From positions 62,001 through 126,000 of the forward strand of contig CALUHH010000001.1 of the NCBI GenBank assembly GCA_944320385.1: a stretch of 64,000 nucleotides of DNA, read 5' to 3'. The position numbers and the translations under genes are program-made. Shown piece by piece: positions 44,872-52,913 of this stretch (position 1 is its first letter; each line of letters begins with the position of its first letter). This DNA is from an uncultured Atopobiaceae bacterium. GTDB taxonomy: Bacteria > Actinomycetota > Coriobacteriia > Coriobacteriales > Atopobiaceae. Under the pieces are notes generated by a model, which worked only from the letters and a program-made list of their open reading frames with translations, was not told the origin of the DNA and searched no databases.

Positions 44872-44956
44872 ACTGGTATCTTTCACTGTTTTTTGAATAA
44901 ACCCCAGCTAGTTGATAGAAAGAACTGGTAGTAACAACTGTATCAGTAATACCAGT
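44872..44956. promoter_or_regulatory. Three ACTGGTA half-sites between GH35 and the sugar kinase gene
   Basis: ACTGGTA occurs at 44872-44878 and 44924-44930 and in reverse (TACCAGT) at 44950-44956. The last two form an inverted pair. They lie in the 394-bp divergent region (44690-45083), which has no gene, and are candidates for binding by the GntR regulator encoded at 38563-39288. Confidence 0.5.
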
Positions 44957-45083
44957 GGTACTAATTTCGGCAGACCACTCGGCGCACCCGCGGGCGGCGC
45001 TGTGCGCCGCGCCCGCCCAGAAAGATATGATGGGACAAACACCTCCGGGGTATCTGTCACATACCGCTGGCAAAGGAGCCGCC

Positions 45084-46019
45084 ATGATCTCCACCGTCAC
45101 GCTCAACACTTCCATCGACAAGGCCTACCAGCTTGCCTGCCCGCTCGTGGACGGCACGGTGATGCGCGTTCAGACCTGCATCGACAACGCCGGCGGCAAA
45201 GGGCTGAACGCCGCCCGCGCGGTCGCCACCTGCGGCGAGAAGATCGTGGCCACGGGATTTGTGGGCGGCAACAACGGCCGGCTCCTCTGCGAGCTGCTGG
45301 ACGCCGACGGCATCGAGCACGACTTCGTGCACGTGGCTGCCGAGACGCGCTGCTGCGTGAACGTGCTCGAGCCTGACGGCCGCTCGACGGAGTTCCTCGA
45401 GCCCGGCCGCGCCGTGACGGAGGACGAGGTGGCCGCCGTGCGCGCGAAGGTCGCCGAGGTGGCGGCGCGCGCCGACGTGGTGACCTTCAACGGCAGCGTC
45501 CCGGCGGGCTGCGGCGACAACATCTACCGCGAGCTCGTGGAGGTCGTGCGCGCTGCGGGCAAGCCGGCGATCCTGGACACCTCCGGCAAGCTGCTCGTGG
45601 GCAGCCTCGCCGCCCGCCCCGCGATGATCAAGCCCAACACCGATGAGATCCAAGCAATCTTGGGCAGAAAGCCCGAGTCCATCGACGAGATCTACGCCGC
45701 CGCGCGCGAGGTGCACGAGACCTACGGCATCGAGAAGGTCGTGGTGTCGCTGGGCGGCGACGGATCGGTGATGGCCTGCTCCGAGGGCGTCTTCCGCGGG
45801 CGCGCGCCCAAGATCGAGGTCGTGAACCCCGTGGGGTCGGGCGACACGATGGTCGGAGCCTTCGCCGTCGCCATGGCGCGTGGCATGGCCGTGGAGGACC
45901 AGCTCGCGTTTGCGATGGCCTGCGCGAGCGCAAACTGCCTCACGCCCTCGACCGGCCACTTCGACATGGCCGTGGCAGACGAGCTGCGCGCCGGCACGAG
46001 CGTCGAGAAGGTCGCGTAA
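45084..46019 (+). CDS. Tagatose-6-phosphate kinase / 1-phosphofructokinase (PfkB family)
   Basis: This 311-residue PfkB kinase has the substrate motif NAGGKGLNAARA (35-46) and the C-terminal NPVGSGDTMVGAF with catalytic base Asp254. The LacC/FruK subfamily phosphorylates tagatose-6-P or fructose-1-P. Its divergent position next to the AgaS-containing operon favours tagatose-6-P, the product of galactosamine-6-P deamination. ATG 45084 follows AAAGGAGCC; the frame extends to 44955 without a site. No fructose-PTS membrane subunit is nearby. Confidence 0.9.
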   Translation: MISTVTLNTSIDKAYQLACPLVDGTVMRVQTCIDNAGGKGLNAARAVATCGEKIVATGFVGGNNGRLLCELLDADGIEHDFVHVAAETRCCVNVLEPDGRSTEFLEPGRAVTEDEVAAVRAKVAEVAARADVVTFNGSVPAGCGDNIYRELVEVVRAAGKPAILDTSGKLLVGSLAARPAMIKPNTDEIQAILGRKPESIDEIYAAAREVHETYGIEKVVVSLGGDGSVMACSEGVFRGRAPKIEVVNPVGSGDTMVGAFAVAMARGMAVEDQLAFAMACASANCLTPSTGHFDMAVADELRAGTSVEKVA

Positions 46020-46127
46020 CCTACGGACCTGACGGCGCCCGGCCTTCCTCTGTGCTCAGACAGTCCTCGCCGCAAAGAACGCGGCTGCGGAACTGCGCCA
46101 GAGGAGGGCCGGGGCGCCTTCTGCTAC

Positions 46128-46244
46128 AGGGTATGTACACCACGCCTTGAGGGTATGTACACCCTCCCGGGCTGCACGCTCTTCTCGGCAGGTCTTCTAC
46201 CTGCGGGAACGTTGATAGTCCGGACTCGGACAGTGTACATACCC
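46128..46244. repeat. GGGTATGTACAC dispersed element, copy 2
   Basis: GGGTATGTACAC lies at 46128-46139 and 46150-46161 and in reverse at 46233-46244. Reversed, the element aligns with copy 1 (14776-14912): the same TTGAGGG flank, a TCCGA/TCGGAC core and a GCCGAGAAG/GGCGAGAAG block. The fourth 12-mer is absent. It fills the gap between the kinase and the histidine kinase stops. Confidence 0.85.
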
Positions 46245-46277
46245 TCAACAGCCGGGGTGGCGGAAGACAGGCGGCGG

Positions 46278-47147
46278 CTACGGGGCCGGGCGGAGCTCGA
46301 CACGGGCCGAGAAGGACGGGCGCTCGTCGGCGGTGACGCCCACCGTGAGGGTTCCGCCCATCGACTCCGCGAGCGCGCGGGCGACCGCGAGGCCGAGTCC
46401 CGTGCCGCTGGAGTTACGCGCGGGGTCACCCTGGTAGAAGCGCTCCGTGAGACGTGCCGGGTCGAGCCGGGCGGCGTCGGCGGGCGCCACGGGGTTCTCG
46501 ACCGTGAGCACCGCACCCTCCACGCGCACGCTCGGAGCGCCAGAGCCGTGGACGAGGGCGTTCTCCAACAGGTTTGCCATCACGCGGGCAAGCGCGTCGG
46601 GCGCGGCGAGCACCGGCACGGTCTGCCCGAGCCGCACGTCAGGCTCCCAGCCACGCGCCGCGAAGGCCCCATAGCGGGCCGCGAGCGCGTCCGCCGCGGC
46701 ATCGGCGAGGTCGCAGGCAACCAGCTCCGGCTCCCAGGACGGGTCCGCGGCACGCGCATAGGTGAAGAGGTCGTCCACGAGCACGCGCATGGCGGCAAGG
46801 CGCTTCTCGGCACCCTCGAGGTAGCGGGCGGCACGCTCCGGATCCTCCGCACGCTGGGCGAGCTGCAGGTAGCCCTGCGCCCCGGCGAGCGGCGTGCGGA
46901 TGTCATGACTGAGCGCGGCGAGCTGCTCTCGGAAGCGTTCGTCGGCGCGGCGGCGCTCGAGGTCGCGCGCGAGGTCCGCGTCCAGGTGGCGGTCGACCGC
47001 GCGGGCGAGCGCCGCCACCGCAGGGTCGGCGGACTCCAGGCGGGCGCGCGGCGCGGGCGAGACGGCCGCACGGTCCAGCAGCTCCGCCAGCCGCGCGAGG
47101 TCGCGGTCACGAGCCCGACGTGATGAAAAGGGACTGTCCCTTTTCAT
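46278..47147 (-). CDS. Sensor histidine kinase without membrane domain
   Basis: A 289-residue kinase: a helical N-terminal stretch of 80 residues, H-box LSHDIRTPLAGAQGYL with His81, N-box LLENALVHG, and G-box SSGTGLGLAVARALAES. There is no membrane segment or sensor domain, so it must sense through a partner, most simply the ABC transporter encoded upstream. Its ATG overlaps the permease stop as TGATG. The first nine codons (MKRDSPFSS) are written by a GGGACTGTCCC palindrome, so the original N-terminus may have been changed by that repeat. Its cognate regulator is at 49035-49742. Confidence 0.88.
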   Translation of the reverse strand: MKRDSPFSSRRARDRDLARLAELLDRAAVSPAPRARLESADPAVAALARAVDRHLDADLARDLERRRADERFREQLAALSHDIRTPLAGAQGYLQLAQRAEDPERAARYLEGAEKRLAAMRVLVDDLFTYARAADPSWEPELVACDLADAAADALAARYGAFAARGWEPDVRLGQTVPVLAAPDALARVMANLLENALVHGSGAPSVRVEGAVLTVENPVAPADAARLDPARLTERFYQGDPARNSSGTGLGLAVARALAESMGGTLTVGVTADERPSFSARVELRPAP

Positions 47148-47150
47148 CAC
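47120..47150. repeat. Palindrome spanning the permease stop and kinase start
   Basis: GTGATGAAAAGGGAC (47120-47134) and its reverse complement (47136-47150) surround one base. The stop of the permease and the first codons of the kinase are inside it. Confidence 0.9.
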
Positions 47151-47920
47151 AGGCTCACACGTGCCATGAGCTTGTGGGAGATGGCCCAGAACGCCACGAT
47201 GAAGGCAGCGCACATCACGACGGGACCTGGGTCGAGCACCGCGCTCGCGCCGAGCAGCGCCGCCGGCTGAAGCGGCATCAGCAGCTGGGCCAGGTCGTAG
47301 GCGAGCTCCTGGGAAAACGGAACCGCCACCGCCATCGGTATGAGGAGCGCCAAGTTGAGCAGGCCGCCTGCGAGCATGATCGAGATGAGCAGCGTCGTCC
47401 CAAAGCCGCGCGAGCGCCGGGAGAGCCACAGGAGCAACAGGCCAAAGGCGGCATACGTCCACCCCACGAGCACACTGGCAAGCGCACGCAGCACGAGCTC
47501 GCCCAGCGGCATCCCCCCGAGCTGTGCGCCAGGCGCGAGCAGCAGGATGAGCCCTAGCAGAACTGCCCAAGCCGTGAGCACCACCGAGAGCAGGAGCGCG
47601 AGAATCATCCGCGTGGCCACGTAGTCAGCCCTGCCGCGCCACGTGGCGATCGAGGCTCGCAGTCCACCCGACGAGAGATCGTGAACCGTGATGCCGACCA
47701 CGGCGAAGCACGTGCCAAAGACGGCTCCCGCGTTCATGATCGTGAAGAGCGACTGCTCAAACGATATGACCAGATGCATGTCGGCATTCTGCGGAGTGAG
47801 CAGGATTGTGAGGAGAGTCGCAAGGACCCACAGCGCCGGCAGCACGAAGGCACCCTTGACGTAGGCGTTGCGCGAGGCGAGGTAGAGCGCGGCGCGGAGC
47901 TGGTTTCTCAGGTTGGTCAT
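47147..47920 (-). CDS. ABC-2 type permease protein
   Basis: This 257-residue membrane protein has about six hydrophobic segments (near residues 22, 52, 103, 136, 173 and 228) and no other domain. It resembles the permeases of lantibiotic-immunity or other peptide-exporting ABC-2 systems. The ATG at 47920 is chosen over the GTG at 47929, which overlaps the ATPase stop. It lies directly after the ATPase gene and shares a TGATG junction with the histidine kinase. The transported compound is unknown. Confidence 0.82.
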   Translation of the reverse strand: MTNLRNQLRAALYLASRNAYVKGAFVLPALWVLATLLTILLTPQNADMHLVISFEQSLFTIMNAGAVFGTCFAVVGITVHDLSSGGLRASIATWRGRADYVATRMILALLLSVVLTAWAVLLGLILLLAPGAQLGGMPLGELVLRALASVLVGWTYAAFGLLLLWLSRRSRGFGTTLLISIMLAGGLLNLALLIPMAVAVPFSQELAYDLAQLLMPLQPAALLGASAVLDPGPVVMCAAFIVAFWAISHKLMARVSL

Positions 47921-47925
47921 GGTAC

Positions 47926-48921
47926 TCACCTGCCCTTCTCGTCTGCGCGGCGTCCCGCGGCGCTCGCCTTTCCGTCGATGATGCGCACGAGCTCGGCCTC
48001 AACGTCCGGCGCGGAGACCGTGAGCTCCGTCACGGCGATGCCCGCGGTCAGGAGCACCTGCGCCAGCACCGTGCGGTCCGGCTCTCCCCCGCCCGACGCC
48101 GTCACGCGCAGCGCTCCGTCCGGCAGCACGCGCACCTTGAGGCCAGGAAGCTCCTCGGCGAGCACGGCCACCGCGCGCTCAGGCGCGTCGACGCGCAGCG
48201 TGAGGTAGGTGGCACAGGCGTCGGCAAGCTCGTCGGAGGTGAGCTCGCGCGCGAGGGCTCCGTCGCGCATGATGCCGTAGTGCGTGCACATGCGCTCGAG
48301 GTGCGCCAGGATGTGCGAGCTGATAACGATTGTCACGGCACGCTCGCGGTTGAGGCGGACCAGGAGGTCTCGCAGCTCGGACGCGCCCGTGGGGTCGATG
48401 CCGTTGAGCGGCTCGTCGAGCAGCAGCACCTCGGGCGCGCCGAGCAGCGCGAGGGCCACGCCGAGTCGCTGGCGCTGGCCCGCGGAGAGGTCGTCCACGT
48501 AGGAGCCGCGCGGCCAGAGGATGCGGCGCTTGCCGTCGCCGCCCGTGCGCTCGTCCAGACCCACGGCCGCGAGCACTTCTCGGCACGCTTTCTGTGGGTC
48601 GGGCAGGCCGAGCACGAGAGCGCGGTTCATGAGGTTCTCGAAGGCGTCGAGCCGCCCGTAGACCGCGGGTGCCTCCACGAGCACGCCGATGCGCGGGTCG
48701 GACTCGCACGGGCGAAGCTGCCGGCCGAGGACGCTCACGGTGCCCGCGTCCTGCCGCATGAGGCCCGCGACCAGCTTGAGCAGGGTGGACTTGCCCGCGC
48801 CGTTCTTGCCCACCAAGCCGTAGACGGCGCCGGCGGGCACGGCGAGGCTCACGTCGCGCACCGCGCGTACGGTGCCATGCGAGAAGGACTTGGAGAGGTT
48901 GCTCGTCTCGATTGCGTTCAT
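47926..48921 (-). CDS. ABC transporter ATP-binding protein (exporter type)
   Basis: A 331-residue ATPase with Walker A GKNGAGKST, signature LSAGQRQRLGVAL and Walker B VLLLDEPLNGIDPTG. The C-terminal extra of about 100 residues is common in BcrA/LanF-like bacitracin and lantibiotic exporters. It works with the permease encoded immediately downstream. Together with the flanking regulator and kinase, the set looks like an antimicrobial-peptide or bacteriocin response operon; that role is inferred from the operon form. ATG 48921 follows AAGGAGG. Confidence 0.92.
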   Translation of the reverse strand: MNAIETSNLSKSFSHGTVRAVRDVSLAVPAGAVYGLVGKNGAGKSTLLKLVAGLMRQDAGTVSVLGRQLRPCESDPRIGVLVEAPAVYGRLDAFENLMNRALVLGLPDPQKACREVLAAVGLDERTGGDGKRRILWPRGSYVDDLSAGQRQRLGVALALLGAPEVLLLDEPLNGIDPTGASELRDLLVRLNRERAVTIVISSHILAHLERMCTHYGIMRDGALARELTSDELADACATYLTLRVDAPERAVAVLAEELPGLKVRVLPDGALRVTASGGGEPDRTVLAQVLLTAGIAVTELTVSAPDVEAELVRIIDGKASAAGRRADEKGR

Positions 48922-49004
48922 GGTGTCCTCCTTCCCTTGCTGCTTTCAGCCTACTCGGAAGGTGTCGGCAAACGCTCCAGAGACCTACAAGACTTCGACA
49001 AGAA

Positions 49005-49037
49005 TGATTCAAAAGGGGTCTGTCCCCTTTTGAATCA
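49005..49037. repeat. GGGGTCTGTCCCC palindrome at the response regulator stop
   Basis: TGATTCAAAAGGGG (49005-49018) mirrors 49024-49037, which contains the TGA of the response regulator. The core has one base changed from GGGGACTGTCCCC. Confidence 0.85.
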
Positions 49038-49742
49038 CTGGAGCTTGAAGCCGATGCCCCAGACGGTCTGGAGGTAGGCGTCCGTGCCGGACGGGCGCAG
49101 CTTGGCGCGCAGGTTACTCACGTGCGTGGCGATGGTACGCTCCTCGGTGAGCGCCTCCTCGTTGCGGGCGAGCTCGAAGAGGGCGCGCTTGGTAAAGACG
49201 CGCCCGGGCTCGGCCATCATGGCGGCGAGGATGTCGAACTCGGTGCGCGTGAGGCGCAGCGGGGCGCCGTCCACGGCAAAGGTCCGCGCGGCGGGATCGA
49301 GCTCCCAGCGGCCAAAGCGCGCTACGGTGCCCGCGCGCTCTTCTCGCCCGCGCCCGCGCAGCTGCACCTCCACGCGCGCGAGCAGCTCGTCGAGGTCGAA
49401 GGGCTTGACGAGGTAGTCGCTCGCGCCCAGGCGAAGGAGCGCCACGCGGTCTGTCACGGCGGACTTCGCCGAGGTCACGATCACGGGAGCGGCGACGCCG
49501 GTCGCGCGCAGGCGCCCGATGAGCTCCTCGCCGGGGACACCGGGCAGCATGAGGTCCAAGATCACGAGGTCGAAGGGCTCGTTCTTCTCGGCCGCGCGCT
49601 CTGCTGCGAGCAGGGCCTCCGTACCGGAGAAGGCCGGCACGCACGCGTAGCCCTCGTCCCCGAGGAAGGTGCAGACCACCTCGGAGAGCGCGGCGTCGTC
49701 CTCGACCACGAGGACGCGGGGGCTGTTGGCGTACGCATTCAT
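49035..49742 (-). CDS. OmpR/PhoB-family response regulator
   Basis: This 235-residue regulator has a receiver domain with acidic pair VVEDD (12-16), phospho-acceptor Asp63 (LVILDLMLPG) and Lys113 (YLVKPFD), then a winged-helix effector (about 135-235, ending YLQTVWGIGFKLQ). It leads an operon read regulator, ABC ATPase, permease, kinase. The 113-bp gap to the ATPase gene contains a palindromic repeat that starts at its stop codon, so the distal genes may be partly uncoupled. Upstream, TTTTGGC appears three times within about 100 bp (49840-49925). Confidence 0.94.
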   Translation of the reverse strand: MNAYANSPRVLVVEDDAALSEVVCTFLGDEGYACVPAFSGTEALLAAERAAEKNEPFDLVILDLMLPGVPGEELIGRLRATGVAAPVIVTSAKSAVTDRVALLRLGASDYLVKPFDLDELLARVEVQLRGRGREERAGTVARFGRWELDPAARTFAVDGAPLRLTRTEFDILAAMMAEPGRVFTKRALFELARNEEALTEERTIATHVSNLRAKLRPSGTDAYLQTVWGIGFKLQ

Positions 49743-49942
49743 GGGCCCAGTATAAGGCGCCCGAGGGCCCGCCTTGTGTCGCTAAATCTGAGGTTTGAGT
49801 AGCCACCAGACGGGACGCTCCAGATGTCATTGGCAAAAGCCCTGATATGACCTGTGACTCGCGGGTCATTTTGCGCCGGAATAGGCCGCTTGCCAAAACC
49901 GCCTGCTCAGACCTCGCCAAAAGTGACACAGCCCCGGCGCTT

Positions 49943-50758
49943 TCACGCCTTGAACGGCCACTCCCCCGCCGCGAGAGCCTCAATCGCAACAGCCACCGCG
50001 TCGTCCTCGCAGGCACCGACGTGCCAGCGCGCGGCCGCGGCCGCCTCCGGCGTGGCGCCCGCCACCGCAACCGAGTTCTCCACGGCCGCAAACATCGGCA
50101 GGTCGTTGTCAGCGTCGCCGAAGACCACGACCCCGTCGAGGCCCACGCCCAGACGCTCGGCCAGCCACGCCACCGCGGTGCCCTTGTTCCAGCCGCGCGG
50201 CATGATGTTGGAGTACGTGGGCATGGCGCGGTCCACGTCAAACGCCGCAACCTCGGTGTTGAGTCGCGCCACGAGCTCGGTCATGGCCACCTCGCCCTCA
50301 CCGGTGAAGACGTTGGCCTTCACCACGGGAAAGTCCGGGAGCTCGCGCGTCACGCGGCAGCGCTCGGCATAGGCCGGGAAGTGCTCGGCGAGCACGTCGA
50401 GCTCGCCCTCTACCAGAAGCGGGATCGCGTCGTCAAAGCAGACCAGCCCGGCGCCCGGCGTGGCGGCCACGATGGCGCGCAGCTGCTCGAGCGCATCGGG
50501 CGCGAGCGTCTGCTCCATGACCTTCTCGCCGCCCAGGTAGACCTGCATGCCGTTGGTCGCGAGCGCCGTGGCGCAGCACGCCGCGTCCCCGCCGAAGAAG
50601 TCCGGGATCCACGAGTAGCCGCGCCCGCTCGCGGCGCCCACCCAGAGGCCGGCGTCGATCGCCGCGTGGAAGGCGGCGACGGTGCGCTCGGAGACCTGGC
50701 GCCTGCCGCGCGGCAGGATGGTCCCGTCGATGTCGGTGAGGATGAGCTTCACGGCCAC
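49943..50758 (-). CDS. HAD-superfamily Cof-type phosphatase
   Basis: A 271-residue cytoplasmic hydrolase of the HAD IIB class. Motif I LTDIDGTIL (residues 7-15), motif II with AASGRG, the Lys in GWNKGTAV and motif IV VVFGDADNDLPMF are present, with the C2 cap between. Members dephosphorylate sugar phosphates or flavin and PLP precursors; the particular substrate is not shown. The start is GTG 50758 after GGGAGAAG. It lies downstream of a DeoR regulator, separated by a palindromic repeat, so control by that regulator is possible. Confidence 0.88.
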   Translation of the reverse strand: MAVKLILTDIDGTILPRGRRQVSERTVAAFHAAIDAGLWVGAASGRGYSWIPDFFGGDAACCATALATNGMQVYLGGEKVMEQTLAPDALEQLRAIVAATPGAGLVCFDDAIPLLVEGELDVLAEHFPAYAERCRVTRELPDFPVVKANVFTGEGEVAMTELVARLNTEVAAFDVDRAMPTYSNIMPRGWNKGTAVAWLAERLGVGLDGVVVFGDADNDLPMFAAVENSVAVAGATPEAAAAARWHVGACEDDAVAVAIEALAAGEWPFKA

Positions 50759-50775
50759 GTTCTTCTCCCTTCAGA

Positions 50776-50808
50776 TGAGTCAGAAGGGGTCTGTCCCCTT
50801 TTGACTCA
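50776..50808. repeat. GGGGTCTGTCCCC palindrome at the DeoR stop
   Basis: Arms 50776-50789 and 50795-50808 with one mismatch. The TGA of the DeoR gene is at 50806-50808, within the right arm. Confidence 0.85.
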
Positions 50809-51573
50809 GTATATGACGCGACAGCCCAGCTCGGCGGCGTCCGCGCCCACCACGCCCTCCGGGTCCGCGTCCATGATCACGGCCTCGACGCGCTCGAGCG
50901 TCCCAAACCACAAGAGGCCGGCCGCGCCGACCTTGCTCTGGTCCATGAGGACGAAGGTGCGGGTGGCGCAGCCCAGATACGCGCGCTTGAGCTCGGCCAT
51001 GTCCTGGTTGTTGGTCATGAGGCCGCGCCCGGGCACGTAGGACGTGGGCGTGACGAAGGCCTTGTCCGGGTGGAGCATCTCGAGCGTGCGCATGGCGAGC
51101 GGGCCCGCGGTGTAGCGGTGCCCCTTGCGCAGGCTGCCGCCAAGCATGATGACGTCGAGGGACGGCGCGGAGCGGTCCACGTAGTCCGCGATCGTGAAGT
51201 CATCGGTCACGATGGTCACGCCCGTCCGTCCCGAGATGGCGCGGACGAGCTCGAGCGCCGTGGTGCCCGAGTCCACGAGCACCGCATCGCCGTCTTCCAC
51301 GAAGGGCGCCGCCAGCCGCGCGATGGCCTGCTTGGCCTCCACGTTCACGTTGACGCGCCGGTCCTGCACGGAGACCGTGAGCGTCTTGGAGAGCGAGACC
51401 GCGCCGCCGTGCGTGCGGCGCAGCTTGCCATCGCGCTCGAGGGCGTCGAGGTCGGCGCGCGCCGTCACGCGGGACACGCCAAAGGCCTCGGCGAGCTGCG
51501 TGACCTGCACGGACGTCGCGCGGTCGAGCATGGAGAGGATCGCCGCGCGCCGCTCCTCGGATGACATCGCCAT
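50806..51573 (-). CDS. DeoR-family transcriptional regulator
   Basis: This 255-residue regulator has the N-terminal winged helix (ILSMLDRATSVQVTQLAEAF, then GVSRVTARADLDALE) and the DeoR effector domain with VDSGTTALELVRAI, a sugar-phosphate-binding SIS-like fold. It is divergent from a class II aldolase gene across 282 bp, which suggests that it represses that gene in the absence of a ketose phosphate. ATG 51573 lies behind AAGGGCGGG. A palindromic repeat forms its stop codon. Confidence 0.92.
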   Translation of the reverse strand: MAMSSEERRAAILSMLDRATSVQVTQLAEAFGVSRVTARADLDALERDGKLRRTHGGAVSLSKTLTVSVQDRRVNVNVEAKQAIARLAAPFVEDGDAVLVDSGTTALELVRAISGRTGVTIVTDDFTIADYVDRSAPSLDVIMLGGSLRKGHRYTAGPLAMRTLEMLHPDKAFVTPTSYVPGRGLMTNNQDMAELKRAYLGCATRTFVLMDQSKVGAAGLLWFGTLERVEAVIMDADPEGVVGADAAELGCRVIY

Positions 51574-51855
51574 GGCTACCCGCCCTTCTCGACGTCCTTC
51601 TCGCCCGCCATCTGTTTGTGTGCGAATTGTGTTTCCTTTTCTTGCCTTATGGGAAATCTATCACATTGCTTTTGCCTTCGTTTTGGAAAGAGCTTCGGGC
51701 GGCGGCAGAGGCTGGCCGCCCAGCGGAGGACGAGAAGAACGTCGACGCTGCCTTTGCTTTCCCTTCCCCGCGCCGCTCGGCGGACGCGCCGGGCCCCGCC
51801 CGCGCGCGAGCCGCCTACAATGGCGGTGTCAGCCGCTCCGAGGAAGGGAGTTTCG
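51574..51855. promoter_or_regulatory. Divergent DeoR-aldolase control region
   Basis: This A/T-rich gap has no gene that I can see. It contains a GGGCGGC/GCCGCCC hairpin near 51697-51721 and one CGAGAAGAAC copy at 51731-51740. I could not settle a promoter or operator. Confidence 0.4.
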
Positions 51856-52707
51856 ATGCTCGTCACCACGAAGGAAATGCTGCTCGACGCCCAGGCCGGC
51901 CACTACGCCGTCGGCGCGTTCAACGTCGAGAGCCTCGAGTTTGTCATGGCCGTCGTGAAGGCCGCCGAGGAGCTGCGCTCCCCCGTCATCATGCAGACCA
52001 CGCCGGGCACCGTGAAGTACGCCAACCTCGACTACTTTGCCGCCATGTGCCGCGTCGCCGCCGAGCAGGCGAGCGTGCCCGTGGCCATCCACCTCGACCA
52101 CGGCGACGGCTTCGACCGCGCGGTCCAGGCCATGAAGGCCGGCTACACCTCCGTCATGATCGACGGCTCCCACGACACCTTCGAGGACAACATCGCCCTC
52201 ACCGCCTCCGTGACCAAGGTCGCCAAGCCGCTCAACATCCCCGTCGAGGCCGAGCTCGGCAAGGTCGGCGGCAAGGAGGACGACGGCCCGGCCGTCGAGG
52301 GCGAGAGCCCCTACACCGACCCCGAGGAGGCGCGCGAGTTCGTCGAACGCACCGGCTGCACGTCGCTCGCCATCGGCGTGGGAACCGCGCACGGCGTCTA
52401 CACCGAGACCCCGCACATCGAGCAGAGCGTCGTGAAGGCCATCCGCTCCGTCGTGGACGTGCCGCTCGTGCTCCACGGCACCTCCGGCGTGCCCGACGAC
52501 CAGGTCGCCGAGGCCATCAAGAACGGCATCTGCAAGGTCAACTACGCCACCGAGCTGCGTCAGGCCTTCATGCGCGGCTTCATGGGTTACATGGCCGAGA
52601 ACCCCGGCGCCTTCGACCCCAAGAAGCCCAACAAGCCCGGCATGCAGGAGATCACCGACCTCGTCAAGGTCCGCATGACCAACCTCGGCTCCGTCAACAA
52701 GGCGTAG
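51856..52707 (+). CDS. Class II fructose/tagatose-bisphosphate aldolase (GatY/KbaY type)
   Basis: A 283-residue zinc aldolase. HLDHGDGFDRAV, GYTSVMIDGSHDTFEDN, VEAELGKVGGKEDD, GTAHGVY, LHGTSGVPDD and KVNYATELR follow the tagatose-bisphosphate/fructose-bisphosphate aldolase pattern closely. It splits FBP or tagatose-1,6-bisphosphate to DHAP and glyceraldehyde-3-P, and would complete the AgaS and LacC steps encoded elsewhere in the window. ATG 51856 follows GAAGGGAG. A DeoR gene is divergent, and a good terminator follows. Confidence 0.93.
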   Translation: MLVTTKEMLLDAQAGHYAVGAFNVESLEFVMAVVKAAEELRSPVIMQTTPGTVKYANLDYFAAMCRVAAEQASVPVAIHLDHGDGFDRAVQAMKAGYTSVMIDGSHDTFEDNIALTASVTKVAKPLNIPVEAELGKVGGKEDDGPAVEGESPYTDPEEAREFVERTGCTSLAIGVGTAHGVYTETPHIEQSVVKAIRSVVDVPLVLHGTSGVPDDQVAEAIKNGICKVNYATELRQAFMRGFMGYMAENPGAFDPKKPNKPGMQEITDLVKVRMTNLGSVNKA

Positions 52708-52733
52708 GCGAGCGCTCCCAGCCACACAGCCCT

Positions 52734-52775
52734 GGCCCCGGTTGTTGTCCCCTTGCGGGTGCAGCAACCGGGGCC
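52734..52775 (+). terminator. Terminator of the aldolase gene
   Basis: GGCCCCGGTTG (52734-52744) pairs with CAACCGGGGCC (52765-52775), followed by TTCTCGT. Confidence 0.65.
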
Positions 52776-52846
52776 TTCTCGTGGCTGTCGGGCCTGCGAG
52801 GGTCGTTCTTGCCCCCTCGCGAGGACAAGAACCGCCGGGCAAGAAG

Positions 52847-52884
52847 AACGGGTGCCCGCGACGTCATCATCGCGGGCACCCGTT
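52847..52884 (-). terminator. Terminator of the EIIA-Fru gene
   Basis: Fourteen-bp arms AACGGGTGCCCGCG (52847-52860) and 52871-52884 enclose a 10-nt loop; on the minus strand TTCTTCTT follows. A second hairpin (GTTCTTG/CAAGAAC, near 52805-52831) lies beyond. Confidence 0.75.
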
Positions 52885-52913
52885 GCGCAGTACGGGAGAC
52901 GTTGTCTGACGAG

